DNA of 64,000 bases from Clostridium bovifaecis (GCA_009738435.1 CP046522.1:2387249-2451248); one strand, 5' to 3'; numbered from the stretch's first letter, positions 9,390-17,162 are shown. Made by a program: numbers and translations. The notes: generated by a model from the sequence alone, not told the origin.

Positions 9390-9640
9390 AAAAGCGCCTC
9401 TATATGTGATTAGTCACATATAGAGGCGTTTTTTACGCTGTACCACTCTATTTCACACTTCCTCATAGGAATATAGCCTTCTTCAGGTTCTATCAAACCC
9501 TAGCTCTTTAACGCAGCCCTACGATATAATCTACTTTATTTCGATTATACAATTCAGAAGTGATCATTACTATCCAGCTAATCCGGCTCTCAGCTTATCC
9601 GGTTCTCTGTAATTAGCTTACTGATAGTTTTGTCTTCATC
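9390..9640 (-). promoter_or_regulatory. T-box leader of the liv operon, apparent Ile (ATC) specifier
   Basis: Read on the reverse strand. The stem I base GAAG/CTTC and the ACTATC/GATAGT helix flank an internal loop AATGATCA, whose ATC (9562-9564) is the likely specifier codon for tRNA-Ile. The T-box core GAGTGGTACAGCG lies at 9435-9448. It is followed by a terminator with 15-bp arms (9414-9428 and 9395-9409) and CTTTT. The antiterminator can form by pairing ATAGAG and GCG of the T-box with the CGCCTCTAT of the terminator. Uncharged tRNA-Ile would therefore turn on livKHMGF. The core and terminator are seen directly; the specifier is a fold inference. Confidence 0.9.
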
Positions 9641-9700
9641 ATAATTATTAAAATATATTTTTTTCTAAATTTACTAAAAATTCTTGATAAGTTATTAATG

Positions 9701-9729
9701 ATAGTATCACATCAACTTACAAGTGTCAA
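9701..9729 (-). promoter_or_regulatory. Predicted sigma-A promoter of the T-box/liv operon
   Basis: On the reverse strand a perfect TTGACA (9724-9729) and TACTAT (9701-9706) are separated by 17 bases, about 60 bases upstream of the T-box stem I. This is the strongest consensus promoter noticed in the window. Confidence 0.75.
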
Positions 9730-10001
9730 CCGTCAGAAAACATTTACATAAAAATTTTTTTCAAACCTAAAAAGATCCTTAAATACTCAAGATTTAATAT
9801 AACTATTTCATTACTAATGAAGTTTAAAAATATGCATAAGATTATTCAGTATATATTATTTCGTGATATAATTCATGCATTCGCTTCTAGTCTCCTATTC
9901 TAAATATGAAATTTTTTATGGAGTAATAATTATATTTAATCATTATATTTTCCAATAATGTTCAGTTTACTTCTACTATGTAGCCTTTACACTATATATA
10001 T

Positions 10002-10037
10002 AAACCCGATTTTAGCCTCTAAGCTATCATCGGTTTT
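10002..10037 (-). terminator. Hairpin terminator at the 3' end of the Spo0E-like gene
   Basis: The reverse strand has AACCGATGATAGC pairing imperfectly with GCTAAAATCGGGTT. It overlaps the stop codon at 10019-10021. The plus strand carries a run of seven T after the stem, so the hairpin may also act on plus-strand transcripts. Confidence 0.5.
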
Positions 10038-10177
10038 TTTACCTTTTCTTTTTGATTTTTATAATATCCATATATGAGCTTGTCCAACTCTTGGCTAAGT
10101 TTTAAAGCTTCTCCGCTGCATAGCGATATACTTTCATCTTCTATTAACCTATTTAATCTTTCTCTAATGTTTTCCAT
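10019..10177 (-). CDS. Spo0E-like aspartyl-phosphate phosphatase (52 aa)
   Basis: Small helical-hairpin protein of the Spo0E family, whose members dephosphorylate Spo0A~P and delay sporulation. The family motif S-x-x-L-D-x-L-I is present as SQELDKLI (residues 28-35) in the second helix. The first helix is MENIRERLNRLIED. A longer frame extends upstream, but GGAGGAG four bases before the ATG at 10177 makes that start clear. Which phosphorylated regulator it acts on is not known. A second such gene lies at 33583. Confidence 0.85.
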   Translation of the reverse strand: MENIRERLNRLIEDESISLCSGEALKLSQELDKLIYGYYKNQKEKVKKPMIA

Positions 10178-10304
10178 AACTCTCCTCCAAATAAGTACGC
10201 TAAACTCGACTTTTAAATTATACTCTAATATATCATTTATGTAAATATTAGTTAAATAATTATCAAATATTACCATAGCTTTAATTTGAAGTTGATGGAA
10301 AAGT

Positions 10305-10643
10305 TTACTTTTGAGATTGATCAGTTTTAGAGATTTCTGTATCTTTGGAAAAGTTTGCCCTGGTACTTTGCTGTACATTATTAACTGCTGACAGAAGATC
10401 ATGCATGAAGTTAGCACCTCTAGAAATCAATATTCCTGTTAAAATTATGCCAATATAAGGTATGTGTGAAGCTATACCTAAGATAGCTAGCATGTCCATT
10501 TGAGCTGCTAAAGCTATAATTAGTCCAATGAATAAGGCTCCTATTTTATCAAAATGAAATTTTCCTTTTTCCCATACCATCTTTAGCGTTTCCCAAACAG
10601 CCTCAGCAATCATAGAAAGAACTATTAAACCTAACATATTCAT
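10305..10643 (-). CDS. Small membrane protein, paralogue of the one at 16131
   Basis: A 112-residue protein of unknown function with two or three hydrophobic segments (MLGLIVLSMIAEAVWETLKM, KIGALFIGLIIALAAQ, ILGIASHIPYIGIILTGIL) and a hydrophilic tail. It aligns along its length with the protein at 16131-16469, sharing EAVWETLKM, FD(K/R)IGAL, LDMLA-type and TGILISRG(A/S)NFMHD. The size and topology resemble phage holin-like proteins, but no lysis gene is near, so this is only a thought. A GGGGGG site precedes the ATG. An IS6-like element sits 24 bases upstream and may have cut off the native promoter. Confidence 0.8.
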   Translation of the reverse strand: MNMLGLIVLSMIAEAVWETLKMVWEKGKFHFDKIGALFIGLIIALAAQMDMLAILGIASHIPYIGIILTGILISRGANFMHDLLSAVNNVQQSTRANFSKDTEISKTDQSQK

Positions 10644-10667
10644 TTTTATTCCCCCCTTTGTATAGTT

Positions 10668-12429
10668 GTTAGTGTAAAGTTTTTTACACTATTTTTTATA
10701 CTTTATATTTATATATCAAGGGTTGCAGAGTTTTTTTGGATAAAAAAACAACGACCCCCTTTTTCTGTGTTATAATTGAATCTCCTACAAACCAAAAATA
10801 AACAGAAAGGTTGTCATTGTCTTGGATTCAATTATAACTTATTTAATTTCGTATAATCAATATCTTTTAAAAATAATCTCTCAATTACTTTTGTTTATTG
10901 CTAAATATATTCCTCTTAAGCAGTGGGCTTCTGAGGACTCACATAGTCCCGAATATCAAAAATTTAAGGTGGACAAACTACCTAAAATCTTCAATCCAGA
11001 ATCTGTGGACTACCAACTGCTTTTGGCTTACTATACGCATAAGTATGGCAAAACAGTTAAGCCAGTAAATCGTAGATCGGAAGCGTCAGCTGTTCCTGAA
11101 GCCACTATTTGTCCTCGTTGTGGTGCTCCGCACCAATATATTTACAAGAACAACGGTTCTAAGGGGCAATATCAATGCAAGGTTTGTGGTGAGCTATTTA
11201 ACGAAACAAATATCTACAATAGACCTCTTTCCTTGCGTTGCCCTTATTGTGGTAATATTTTAGTTGCTAAGAAAGATCGTAAGCATTTTAGAGTGCATAA
11301 ATGTGTTAATTCTAGCTGCTCTTACTACCGTAAAAATCTTGCCAAACTGCCTAAAGACTTAAATGCTACCGACAAACACAAGTATAAGCTTCACTACATA
11401 TACCGTGAATTCACAATAAATTTCTTCAAGATGGACTTACATGAACTTCCTCCTAATGCAGTAAACTTTAAATATAAGAGGTTTAATGCCCATATCATGG
11501 GACTTTGCCTTACGTACCATGTAAATCTTAAGCTATCAACAAGACAGACGGCTCACGCCTTAGAAGAAGTACATGGCATAAAAATTTCACATACAATGGT
11601 TGCAAATTATGCTATGACTGCTGCCGCAGTTATTAAGCCTTTTGTAGACACTTTCGATTATAAGCCATCTAAGATTCTTTCTGCCGATGAAACATATATC
11701 AAGGTAAAAGGAGTTAAGCATTATGTTTGGATTATCATGGACGCCTGTAAAAAGTCTATATTAGGCTATCAGGTCTCTGATACTCGTGCCGTAGGCCCAT
11801 GCATCCTTGCTATGCGTATGGCTTTTGAGAAGTTTAACATATTTCCTAATAAAGCCTTAAAGTTCATCACAGATGGCTATAGTGCTTATCCTCTTGCAAG
11901 TCAACAGTGTAAGATTGTAAAGAGCTGGGACTTTGACGTTACCCAAGTTATCGGCCTTACTAATGATGATGCGGTATCTACCAAATTTCGTTGGGTGAAG
12001 CAGGTAGTAGAAAGGCTTAACCGCACATTCAAAACCTCTTACCGTGTTACTTGTGGCTATGGAAGTGAGAACGGCGCAGCCTACTGCGTATCTCTTTGGG
12101 TGGCATATTATAATTTTCTTCGTCCCCACCCTTATAACTATTGGAAGTCATTAAACGAATTAGACATGTTATCTAATGCAGATAATATGCCTGCTAAGTG
12201 GCAACTTCTGATTTACTTAGGGCAACAACCCATACTAAAAATGCAGCAATCCTAATTTTATTAACAACCAAATAGTTACTCACCTTATATTTTATACCAT
12301 GTAAATGTCTTTTTGTTATGCTCAAATTTAATACAAAGTCTACTAAAAAACAAACCTTTTGTAGATATTCACATGGTATTGCGTTCGGCAATTTAAAATC
12401 TAATTTTTCATAAGTTACTTTACACTATC
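10668..12429 (+). mobile_element. IS6-like insertion sequence, 1762 bp, with 8-bp target duplication
   Basis: Ends are G(T/A)TAGTGTAAAGT inverted repeats (10668-10680 and 12417-12429). The element is flanked on both sides by the direct repeat GTATAGTT (10660-10667 and 12430-12437). An 8-bp duplication is characteristic of the IS6 family. It carries one transposase gene. About 170 bases between the transposase and the right end show no gene. The clean duplication indicates a fairly recent single insertion, placed just upstream of the ribosome site of the gene at 10305-10643. Confidence 0.9.
10822..12255 (+). CDS. IS6-like DDE transposase with two N-terminal zinc ribbons
   Basis: A 477-residue transposase. 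An N-terminal region includes two Cys4-type zinc-binding motifs (C97/C100...C119/C122 and C140/C143...C161/C166), followed by a helix-turn-helix-like stretch (STRQTAHALEEVHGIKISHTMVANY). The RNase H-like core has the catalytic triad D289 (SADETYIKVKG), D351 (ITDGYSAY) and E397 (VVERLNRTFK). The start codon is TTG at 10822 with AGAAAGG about 11 bases upstream. No disruption is seen, so it may be active. Longer than minimal IS6 transposases (about 235 residues) because of the zinc-ribbon N-terminus. Confidence 0.88.
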   Translation: MDSIITYLISYNQYLLKIISQLLLFIAKYIPLKQWASEDSHSPEYQKFKVDKLPKIFNPESVDYQLLLAYYTHKYGKTVKPVNRRSEASAVPEATICPRCGAPHQYIYKNNGSKGQYQCKVCGELFNETNIYNRPLSLRCPYCGNILVAKKDRKHFRVHKCVNSSCSYYRKNLAKLPKDLNATDKHKYKLHYIYREFTINFFKMDLHELPPNAVNFKYKRFNAHIMGLCLTYHVNLKLSTRQTAHALEEVHGIKISHTMVANYAMTAAAVIKPFVDTFDYKPSKILSADETYIKVKGVKHYVWIIMDACKKSILGYQVSDTRAVGPCILAMRMAFEKFNIFPNKALKFITDGYSAYPLASQQCKIVKSWDFDVTQVIGLTNDDAVSTKFRWVKQVVERLNRTFKTSYRVTCGYGSENGAAYCVSLWVAYYNFLRPHPYNYWKSLNELDMLSNADNMPAKWQLLIYLGQQPILKMQQS

Positions 12430-12530
12430 GTATAGTTTAGTTTTTTATATGCTTAAAAAGCAAATCTTAGTACTAATAATAAGATGACTTTAAATATAGT
12501 TAAAAATCAAAGTCGACTAATCTAGCCGAC

Positions 12531-12734
12531 TTAATAGAATAAATTTATATCTATACTTACCGAGATTTTATAAAGAAGGTATAGTAAGTAAAGCATAAAA
12601 GCGCAGAAACCACAGCACTTTATGTAACTTATATAATCTGTTTTTTTCTTTTCTTTTTTAAAGCTACTAGCAAGTTCCTTTAAAGGACTTCCTACTTCTT
12701 CATGTATCACTTCTTGCAAATCTCTTTTATCCAT
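12531..12734 (-). CDS. Small single-span membrane protein
   Basis: A 67-residue protein of unknown function. The N-terminal half is charged (MDKRDLQEVIHEEVGSPLKELASSFKKEKKK) and is followed by a Cys-containing hydrophobic span (CCGFCAFMLYLLYLLYKISV). The frame is open further upstream, but GGAGGTG spaced six bases before the ATG at 12734 sets the start. A terminator-like hairpin (12771-12803) lies about 40 bases upstream on the same strand. Confidence 0.7.
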   Translation of the reverse strand: MDKRDLQEVIHEEVGSPLKELASSFKKEKKKTDYISYIKCCGFCAFMLYLLYLLYKISVSIDINLFY

Positions 12735-12770
12735 ATATTCACCTCCAAAATAAATATATGCTGTAAAAAT

Positions 12771-12803
12771 AAAAAAATGCTTCACACTTTTTATTGAGAA
12801 GCA
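12771..12803 (-). terminator. Terminator-like hairpin upstream of the small membrane gene
   Basis: On the reverse strand ATGCTTC (12797-12803) pairs with GAAGCAT (12777-12783) and is followed by seven T. It may end a transcript from upstream or act as an attenuator in the leader of the gene starting at 12734. Confidence 0.5.
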
Positions 12804-12878
12804 TAGGTTTTGTTAACCTAATGTAGGTAAAAATCATATAATAATTTATGTAGTAAAATTTTATGGAGGTAAGTAATC

Positions 12879-13802
12879 TTGGCTATACGACCACCTATTT
12901 TACGTGCAGGTGATACTGTTGGAATAGTTACCTTAGGTAGCCCTTTAGATGCTAGTGTAATTAACGCTAGAATATCTACCCTTAGAAGTATGGGCTTTAA
13001 TGTTGTGCTTGGAAAATATGTATATTCCTTTACCGGTTACCTTGCAGGAACAGATCAAGAGAGAGCTTCTGACCTTATGAATATGTTTTTAGATACTAGT
13101 GTAAAAGCTATTATACCATCGAGAGGCGGAGTTGGAGTTGCTGGCATTCTGCCCTACCTTGACTTTAATACTATAAATAAGAATCCTAAAATTATCACAG
13201 GTTATAGTGATGTGACGGTTCTACTTAACGCTTTGTATCAGTTTTCAAACTTAATTACTTTTCACAGCCTTCTTCTTATAGATTTTTCACCTACCACTAT
13301 GCCTTATAACTTTAATCAGTTCTTTGCTGCAACTTCTACCCTTGTCTCTCCAAGAAGATTAGAAAATCCTCCTGGTATACCTGTTATAAGCAGAGTTATG
13401 GGAAATGTAACCGCTCCTATAGTTGGCGGAAATCTGACTTCTCTTGTAGATACTCTTGGAACTCCTTATGAAATTGACACAAGAAATAAAATTCTATTTT
13501 TAGAAGATGTTCATGAACCTATCAACACAATCTATCGATATATAAATCATTTAAAACTTGCAGGAAAATTTGCAGATTGTGCAGGAATACTTATGGGTGA
13601 ATGCACAGGGTGTTCTCCTCAATATGGCAGCACATACGAAGATTTAATAAACAATGTGATTGTTCCTTTGGGCAAACCTCTTATGACAAATTTAAGGACA
13701 GGACACGGTATATATAAGATGGCAATACCTATAGGTGCTGTAGCTAACCTTAACACAACTAATAATACTCTTACAGTAATGGAACCAACGGTGAGCATAT
13801 AA
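12879..13802 (+). CDS. LD-carboxypeptidase, S66 peptidase family
   Basis: Predicted serine peptidase of the LdcA/MccF family, which trims the terminal D-Ala from murein tetrapeptides (L,D bond) or cleaves microcin C-like conjugates. The family triad is visible: Ser110 in GYSDVT, Glu209 in LFLEDVHEP and His276 in TGHGIYK. The length (307) is typical. There is no signal peptide, as expected for cytosolic cell-wall recycling. The start is TTG with GGAGGT eight bases upstream. The stop codon forms the beginning of the palindrome at 13801-13825. Murein recycling is more likely than immunity, since no microcin genes are near. Confidence 0.88.
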   Translation: MAIRPPILRAGDTVGIVTLGSPLDASVINARISTLRSMGFNVVLGKYVYSFTGYLAGTDQERASDLMNMFLDTSVKAIIPSRGGVGVAGILPYLDFNTINKNPKIITGYSDVTVLLNALYQFSNLITFHSLLLIDFSPTTMPYNFNQFFAATSTLVSPRRLENPPGIPVISRVMGNVTAPIVGGNLTSLVDTLGTPYEIDTRNKILFLEDVHEPINTIYRYINHLKLAGKFADCAGILMGECTGCSPQYGSTYEDLINNVIVPLGKPLMTNLRTGHGIYKMAIPIGAVANLNTTNNTLTVMEPTVSI

Positions 13803-13940
13803 GAATTTTGCGGCGCAAAATTCTTAGTGGAGAAGCCTTAAGGCAGTGGAGGAATGGAGAAGTGGAGATAGTGGAAGAGTGAAGAACTTTAAAACAAGGT
13901 ATTTCTCCGCTGCCCCTTGGCGCCTCCACTCCTCCACTAG

Positions 13941-15477
13941 GAGAACGTAGATAGATTTGTGTAAATGCAAATCTATCTACGTTTTTTTGTGTATATGCAG
14001 TTGGCAATTATGGAAATAATAACTACAAATATTTTTGTGGAGGGATAGAAAATGAGAGGACTAAATATACCACAGATTGATCTAAATAAAGAACTGAGTA
14101 AATGCGAAAGCATGGAGGATTTAGTAGGTAAGAATGGGTTAATGCAACGGTTATTTGGAAACATAATTCAACAATTCTTAGAAGCTGAGATGGAAGAACA
14201 TCTCGGAAGAGAGAAATACGAAAGAAACAATGTTAGGGATAAGAATTATAGAAACGGTCACAGCTCAAAGAATATTAAGACCAGCTTCGGAGAAGCCGCT
14301 ATTGATGTCCCTAGGGACAGAAATGCAAACTTCGAGCCTAAGATTGTAAAAAATATGAAACTGTATGCAATGAACTTGATAAGAAAGTCATAGGCTTATA
14401 CGCCAGAGGAATGTCTGTAGATGATATTAAATCAGAAATTGATGAACTTTACGGGGTAGATATCTCTCCTTCAATGATCTCAAAAATAACTGATAAAGTA
14501 ATGGAGACAGCTATCGCTTGGCAAAATAGGTCGTTAGACCCTGTGTATCCCATAGTATATATGGATGCATTATATTTTAAAGTTAAAGAAGAACATAAGA
14601 TCGTTAATAAAGCAGCCTATGTTTGTATGGCTTTAGATATGAAAGGCTATAAAGATATATTAGGAATATGGGTTGGTGAACAAGAAGGAGCAAAATTCTG
14701 GCTTACAGTATGCAACGACTTAAAAAATAGAGGAGTTAAGGATATAATAATTGCCTGTATGGATGGATTAAAAGGTCTCCCAGATGCAATTAAAGTTGTT
14801 TTCCCAGAGGTTAATATTCAAAACTGTATAGTCCATCAGATTAGGAATTCCTTAAAGTATGTTGCATCGAAAGATAGCAAAGCATTTATGAAAGATTTAA
14901 AATCAGTATATCAAGCTTCGACAGAAATATTAGCGTTAGCTAGCCTAGATAATCTAGAAGCTAACTGGGGGGCTAAATATTCCATAGTTATTCAATCCTG
15001 GCGTAATAATTGGGAGAATCTATCCACATACCTTGATTTTCCACCTGAGATAAGACGAATAATATACACAACTAACGCTTTGGAAGGATTCAACAGACAA
15101 CTAAGGAAATTCACTAAAATAAGAACTACTTTTCCAACAGATGATTCCTTAAAAAAAGCTTTATTCTTAGCAACAGAGCAGATTATGAAAAAATGGACTT
15201 CGCCATCTCAGAATTGGTCTAGTACTTTAGCACAATTGACGATAATGTTTGAAAATAGGATTGAACAATAGGAATAAATTTATAGCCTGTACTTATTCTA
15301 AAATAAATGCATAATAATAGTATTTTTACAAAATATAATAATGTATTAAGGCTACACCATCCCATTGTTTAGTAATACCCCAAAAAATAAAAATTACTAC
15401 AAGAGTTGCTCCCGTAGTAATTTCCAATTTAAATTTGACATGTCTATTCTAATTTACACAAATTTATAGACGTTCTT
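13941..15477 (+). mobile_element. IS256-family insertion sequence, 1537 bp, with 8-bp target duplication
   Basis: Terminal inverted repeats of 26 bp (13941-13966 and 15452-15477) match at 22 positions and share GAACGT and ATTTGTGTAAAT. The element is flanked by the direct repeat TCCACTAG (13933-13940 and 15478-15485). An 8-bp duplication fits IS256. It holds a single transposase gene split by a frameshift. The target lies within the right arm of a type B palindrome-bounded element. Confidence 0.93.
14052..15271 (+). pseudogene. IS256-family transposase, split by a -1 frameshift at an A-tract
   Basis: Mutator-type transposase of the IS256 family. The first 113-codon frame (14052-14393) carries the N-terminal part (FLEAEMEEHLGREKYERN... 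RNGHSSKNIKTSFGEAAIDVPRDR). The rest continues in the -1 frame to 15271, with catalytic D (YMDALYFKVK), D (IIACMDGLKG) and E (TNALEGFNRQ). Joined at the A6 run 14348-14353 the protein would be about 406 residues, the usual length. The junction reads GT-A_AAA_AAT, a slippery-type heptamer, and slipping back one base gives IVKKYETVCNELDKKVIGLYARGMS with no residue lost. So it is a one-base deletion, a sequencing error or a frameshift-expressed gene. GGAGGG precedes the ATG. Confidence 0.85.
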
Positions 15478-15511
15478 TCCACTAGAAATAAATTGCATCG
15501 CAATTTATTTC

Positions 15512-15658
15512 CTATCTGTTGTATTTATTTCTTACTGGTTCATCAAAAATAATATTTCCATCAAACTCTTCTTTAGCTTCTAGTTCTTCTACTCTATTGT
15601 TTAAGTCCTTTATTTCATCTTGCATTTTACATATTAGTGACTTCATTTCTTCATCCAT
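15512..15658 (-). CDS. Small coiled-coil protein (48 aa)
   Basis: Unrecognised short protein, MDEEMKSLICKMQDEIKDLNNRVEELEA..., with a clear heptad pattern in residues 1-30 and an acidic-to-polar tail ending VRNKYNR. GGGAGAG lies upstream of the ATG. Its stop codon abuts the right palindrome of the type B element. Codon pattern and ribosome site support it as real; function unknown. Confidence 0.55.
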   Translation of the reverse strand: MDEEMKSLICKMQDEIKDLNNRVEELEAKEEFDGNIIFDEPVRNKYNR

Positions 15659-15770
15659 ATTCCAGCTCTCCCTTCAAATATATCTTTTCTCTTTTGAATG
15701 AATTTATGCTTATATTGTAGGATGAAAGTCTTAGGATAAGTATATATCATGTAATAAAATCATAATCTTC

Positions 15771-15974
15771 TTAAAAATTATACATAATAGCTGATAATAT
15801 ATTATCTTTTTTAAAGTTTCTTATCTCATGTCTCAAATAACAATATGCTTTGATATCATCATTTTTTATATTTAATACTTTTATGTCTCTTAGAGTAACC
15901 TTGTTGTCTTTTTTATATCTTATATTTATTTTCTTCCCCTTTTCTAGAGAATATATAAGAACATAATCAAGCAT
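15771..15974 (-). CDS. Mini WYL-domain-like protein (67 aa)
   Basis: The sequence INIRYKKDNKVTLRDIKVLNIKNDDIKAYCYLRHEIRNFKKDNILSA has the layout of a WYL domain (beta strands, then AYC-x-LR-x-E-x-R-x-F-x-x-x-x-I). WYL domains sense ligands, often nucleic acids or nucleotides, and usually sit in transcription regulators with an N-terminal helix-turn-helix. Here only the domain is present. GGAGAGG precedes the ATG at proper spacing, so it appears to be a complete small gene. The assignment is by pattern only. Confidence 0.65.
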   Translation of the reverse strand: MLDYVLIYSLEKGKKINIRYKKDNKVTLRDIKVLNIKNDDIKAYCYLRHEIRNFKKDNILSAIMYNF

Positions 15975-16079
15975 CAGTTATACCTCTCCTTCTATTTAAC
16001 TAAATTATAATATATATTATAATACATATATATTATATACGCAAACATATGTTCTTGCTTTCGCTTTTTTAATGCCATA

Positions 16080-16121
16080 CAAATAAAAGCTCACAAGCTT
16101 CTGCTTGTGAACTTTTATTTG
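16080..16121 (-). terminator. Bidirectional hairpin terminator 3' of the gene at 16131
   Basis: Arms CAAATAAAAG-TCACAAGC (16080-16098) and GCTTGTGA-CTTTTATTTG (16103-16121) pair with one mismatch around a TTCT loop. T-rich flanks lie on both strands. It sits ten bases after the stop of the reverse gene at 16131. Confidence 0.7.
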
Positions 16122-16130
16122 ATTTCATAA

Positions 16131-16469
16131 TTATTTGCTATCTCCAGGTTTTTTTATGCTTTCTTCTCTAGGTACACCGCATTTGGTATTTTGATAAACA
16201 TTGCTTATTGATGCAATTATATCGTGCATGAAGTTCGACCCTCTAGATATCAAAATTCCTGTTAAGGCTACGCCTACATATGGAATTTTAGTTGGTATTC
16301 CAACTAAAGCTAGCATGTCCAAGCCAGTGCTAAAAGACAATACTAAACTAATAATTAAGGCTCCTATTCTATCAAAATTAAATTTTTGCTTTCTCTGCCA
16401 CAACATTTTGAGAGTTTCCCATACCGCTTCACCTATCATAGCTATTACAATTAAAGTCATTATATTCAT
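16131..16469 (-). CDS. Small membrane protein, paralogue of the one at 10305
   Basis: A 112-residue protein of the same family as 10305-10643, with the same segments EAVWETLKMLW, FDRIGAL, GLDMLALVGIPTKIPYVGVALTGILISRGSNFMHD and a polar C-terminus. It has two or three hydrophobic segments. AGGGGTG lies eight bases before the ATG. Two copies in one window with equal length suggest a small clostridial family. A holin-like role is possible but unsupported by neighbours. Confidence 0.8.
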   Translation of the reverse strand: MNIMTLIVIAMIGEAVWETLKMLWQRKQKFNFDRIGALIISLVLSFSTGLDMLALVGIPTKIPYVGVALTGILISRGSNFMHDIIASISNVYQNTKCGVPREESIKKPGDSK

Positions 16470-16660
16470 TGAATATTCACCCCTGACATCATTATATGTA
16501 CTAGGGATACCATATGCGCTATGTAAGCTTTATTTTATATATACTTTTTATATAACCTGTAGCATTAGACTTACCTTATATAACCTAATAACTTAAAATT
16601 TGTTATAAAAAATAGTTAACTGGAAATAATCACAATATACTTTAATACGGAGGTATAAGA

Positions 16661-16819
16661 ATGGATAATGATATTAAACAAATAAGTGTTTCTACTATAA
16701 TAGTTACAACCGAGCTGAATAAAAACAGAGTTAAAGAACTGATACAGGAACTTCAGGCTTTAGATGCTATTGATAATTCTGATGCTGAAGTCATAAAGGC
16801 TGCTGCAGACTGCCTATAA
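16661..16819 (+). CDS. Small hypothetical protein (52 aa)
   Basis: MDNDIKQISVSTIIVTTELNKNRVKELIQELQALDAIDNSDAEVIKAAADCL, unrecognised. A strong ACGGAGGT site lies seven bases before the ATG. Predicted as one short strand followed by two helices. The last three codons (TGC CTA TAA) begin a 27-bp sequence repeated at 56425-56451. Confidence 0.6.
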   Translation: MDNDIKQISVSTIIVTTELNKNRVKELIQELQALDAIDNSDAEVIKAAADCL

Positions 16820-17027
16820 GAGCAGTTTAGAAGTGGAGAAGAAATAAAAGGCAAGTTAAAAAGGTTAGAAGTTAAAAGTTAGAAAAGCATAGAAAACCTT
16901 AACTTCTAACTTACTAACATTCTAACTTTTCTAACTAGCGCAGCGACTAACTTAGCAAGCAGCTTGCCATTATTAATTTTTAATTGTCAATTTAAAATGG
17001 CGCTGGTTACTGGTTACTGGTTACTAA
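16811..17027. repeat. Intergenic element with inverted AACTTCTAAC arms, between convergent small genes
   Basis: It starts with the 27-bp sequence shared with 56425-56451. It then holds an imperfect hairpin with arms rich in GTTAGAAGTT (about 16860-16885) and AACTTCTAAC (about 16900-16940), and ends in tandem ACTGGTT units (about 17003-17026) that abut the stop at 17028. Arms of the same kind, without a partner, occur at about 1963-2055. The layout matches the type A and B elements: convergent genes, self-complementary interior, ends at stop codons. Confidence 0.6.
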
Positions 17028-17162
17028 CTATTCTACTGGCTCTCCGTCAAAATTTGTATATCTTTCTGGAGTTCTCTTGTATCTTTTTTGTGTGTCATCT
17101 TGTGGTCTATGGCCATCTATTTTTACACTTTTCTTATGCTTTTCTCCTTTTATTTTTGCCAC
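17028..17162 (-). CDS. Small basic hypothetical protein (44 aa)
   Basis: Reads (M)AKIKGEKHKKSVKIDGHRPQDDTQKRYKRTPERYTNFDGEPVE from a GTG at 17162, with GGGGG upstream. Lys/Arg-rich and likely cytosolic. It lies 13 bases after the gene at 17176-17355 and is probably co-transcribed with it. No family recognised; the size and charge would suit a spore-associated protein, but this is a guess. Confidence 0.5.
   Translation of the reverse strand: MAKIKGEKHKKSVKIDGHRPQDDTQKRYKRTPERYTNFDGEPVE

Larger units (their letters stand above)
13801..15511. repeat. Palindrome-bounded intergenic element, type B copy 1 (interrupted by IS256-family element)
   Basis: Without the insertion the element is about 166 bp: 13801-13940 plus 15486-15511. 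The left palindrome (13801-13825, arms AAGAATTTTGC and GCAAAATTCTT) includes the last bases of the LD-carboxypeptidase stop codon. The right palindrome (15485-15511, arms GAAATAAATTGC and GCAATTTATTTC) abuts the stop codon of the reverse gene at 15512. The interior is rich in GTGGAG on the left and CTCCAC on the right, so it can fold into a long imperfect hairpin. A near-complete inverted copy is at 54978-55138. Confidence 0.8.

Noticed and set aside
10019..10417. Long reading of the Spo0E-like frame (132 codons)
   Set aside because: Only the last 52 codons have a ribosome site and family motif; the upstream part overlaps the stop region of the neighbouring gene and is not protein-like.
16201..16596. 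131-codon frame on the plus strand
   Set aside because: It mirrors the reverse-strand membrane gene at 16131-16469, which has the ribosome site and a paralogue.
16850..16960. Repeated GTTAGAAGTT/AACTTCTAAC units resembling a small repeat array
   Set aside because: Units are not separated by unique spacers and are arranged as an inverted hairpin, so it is not a CRISPR array.
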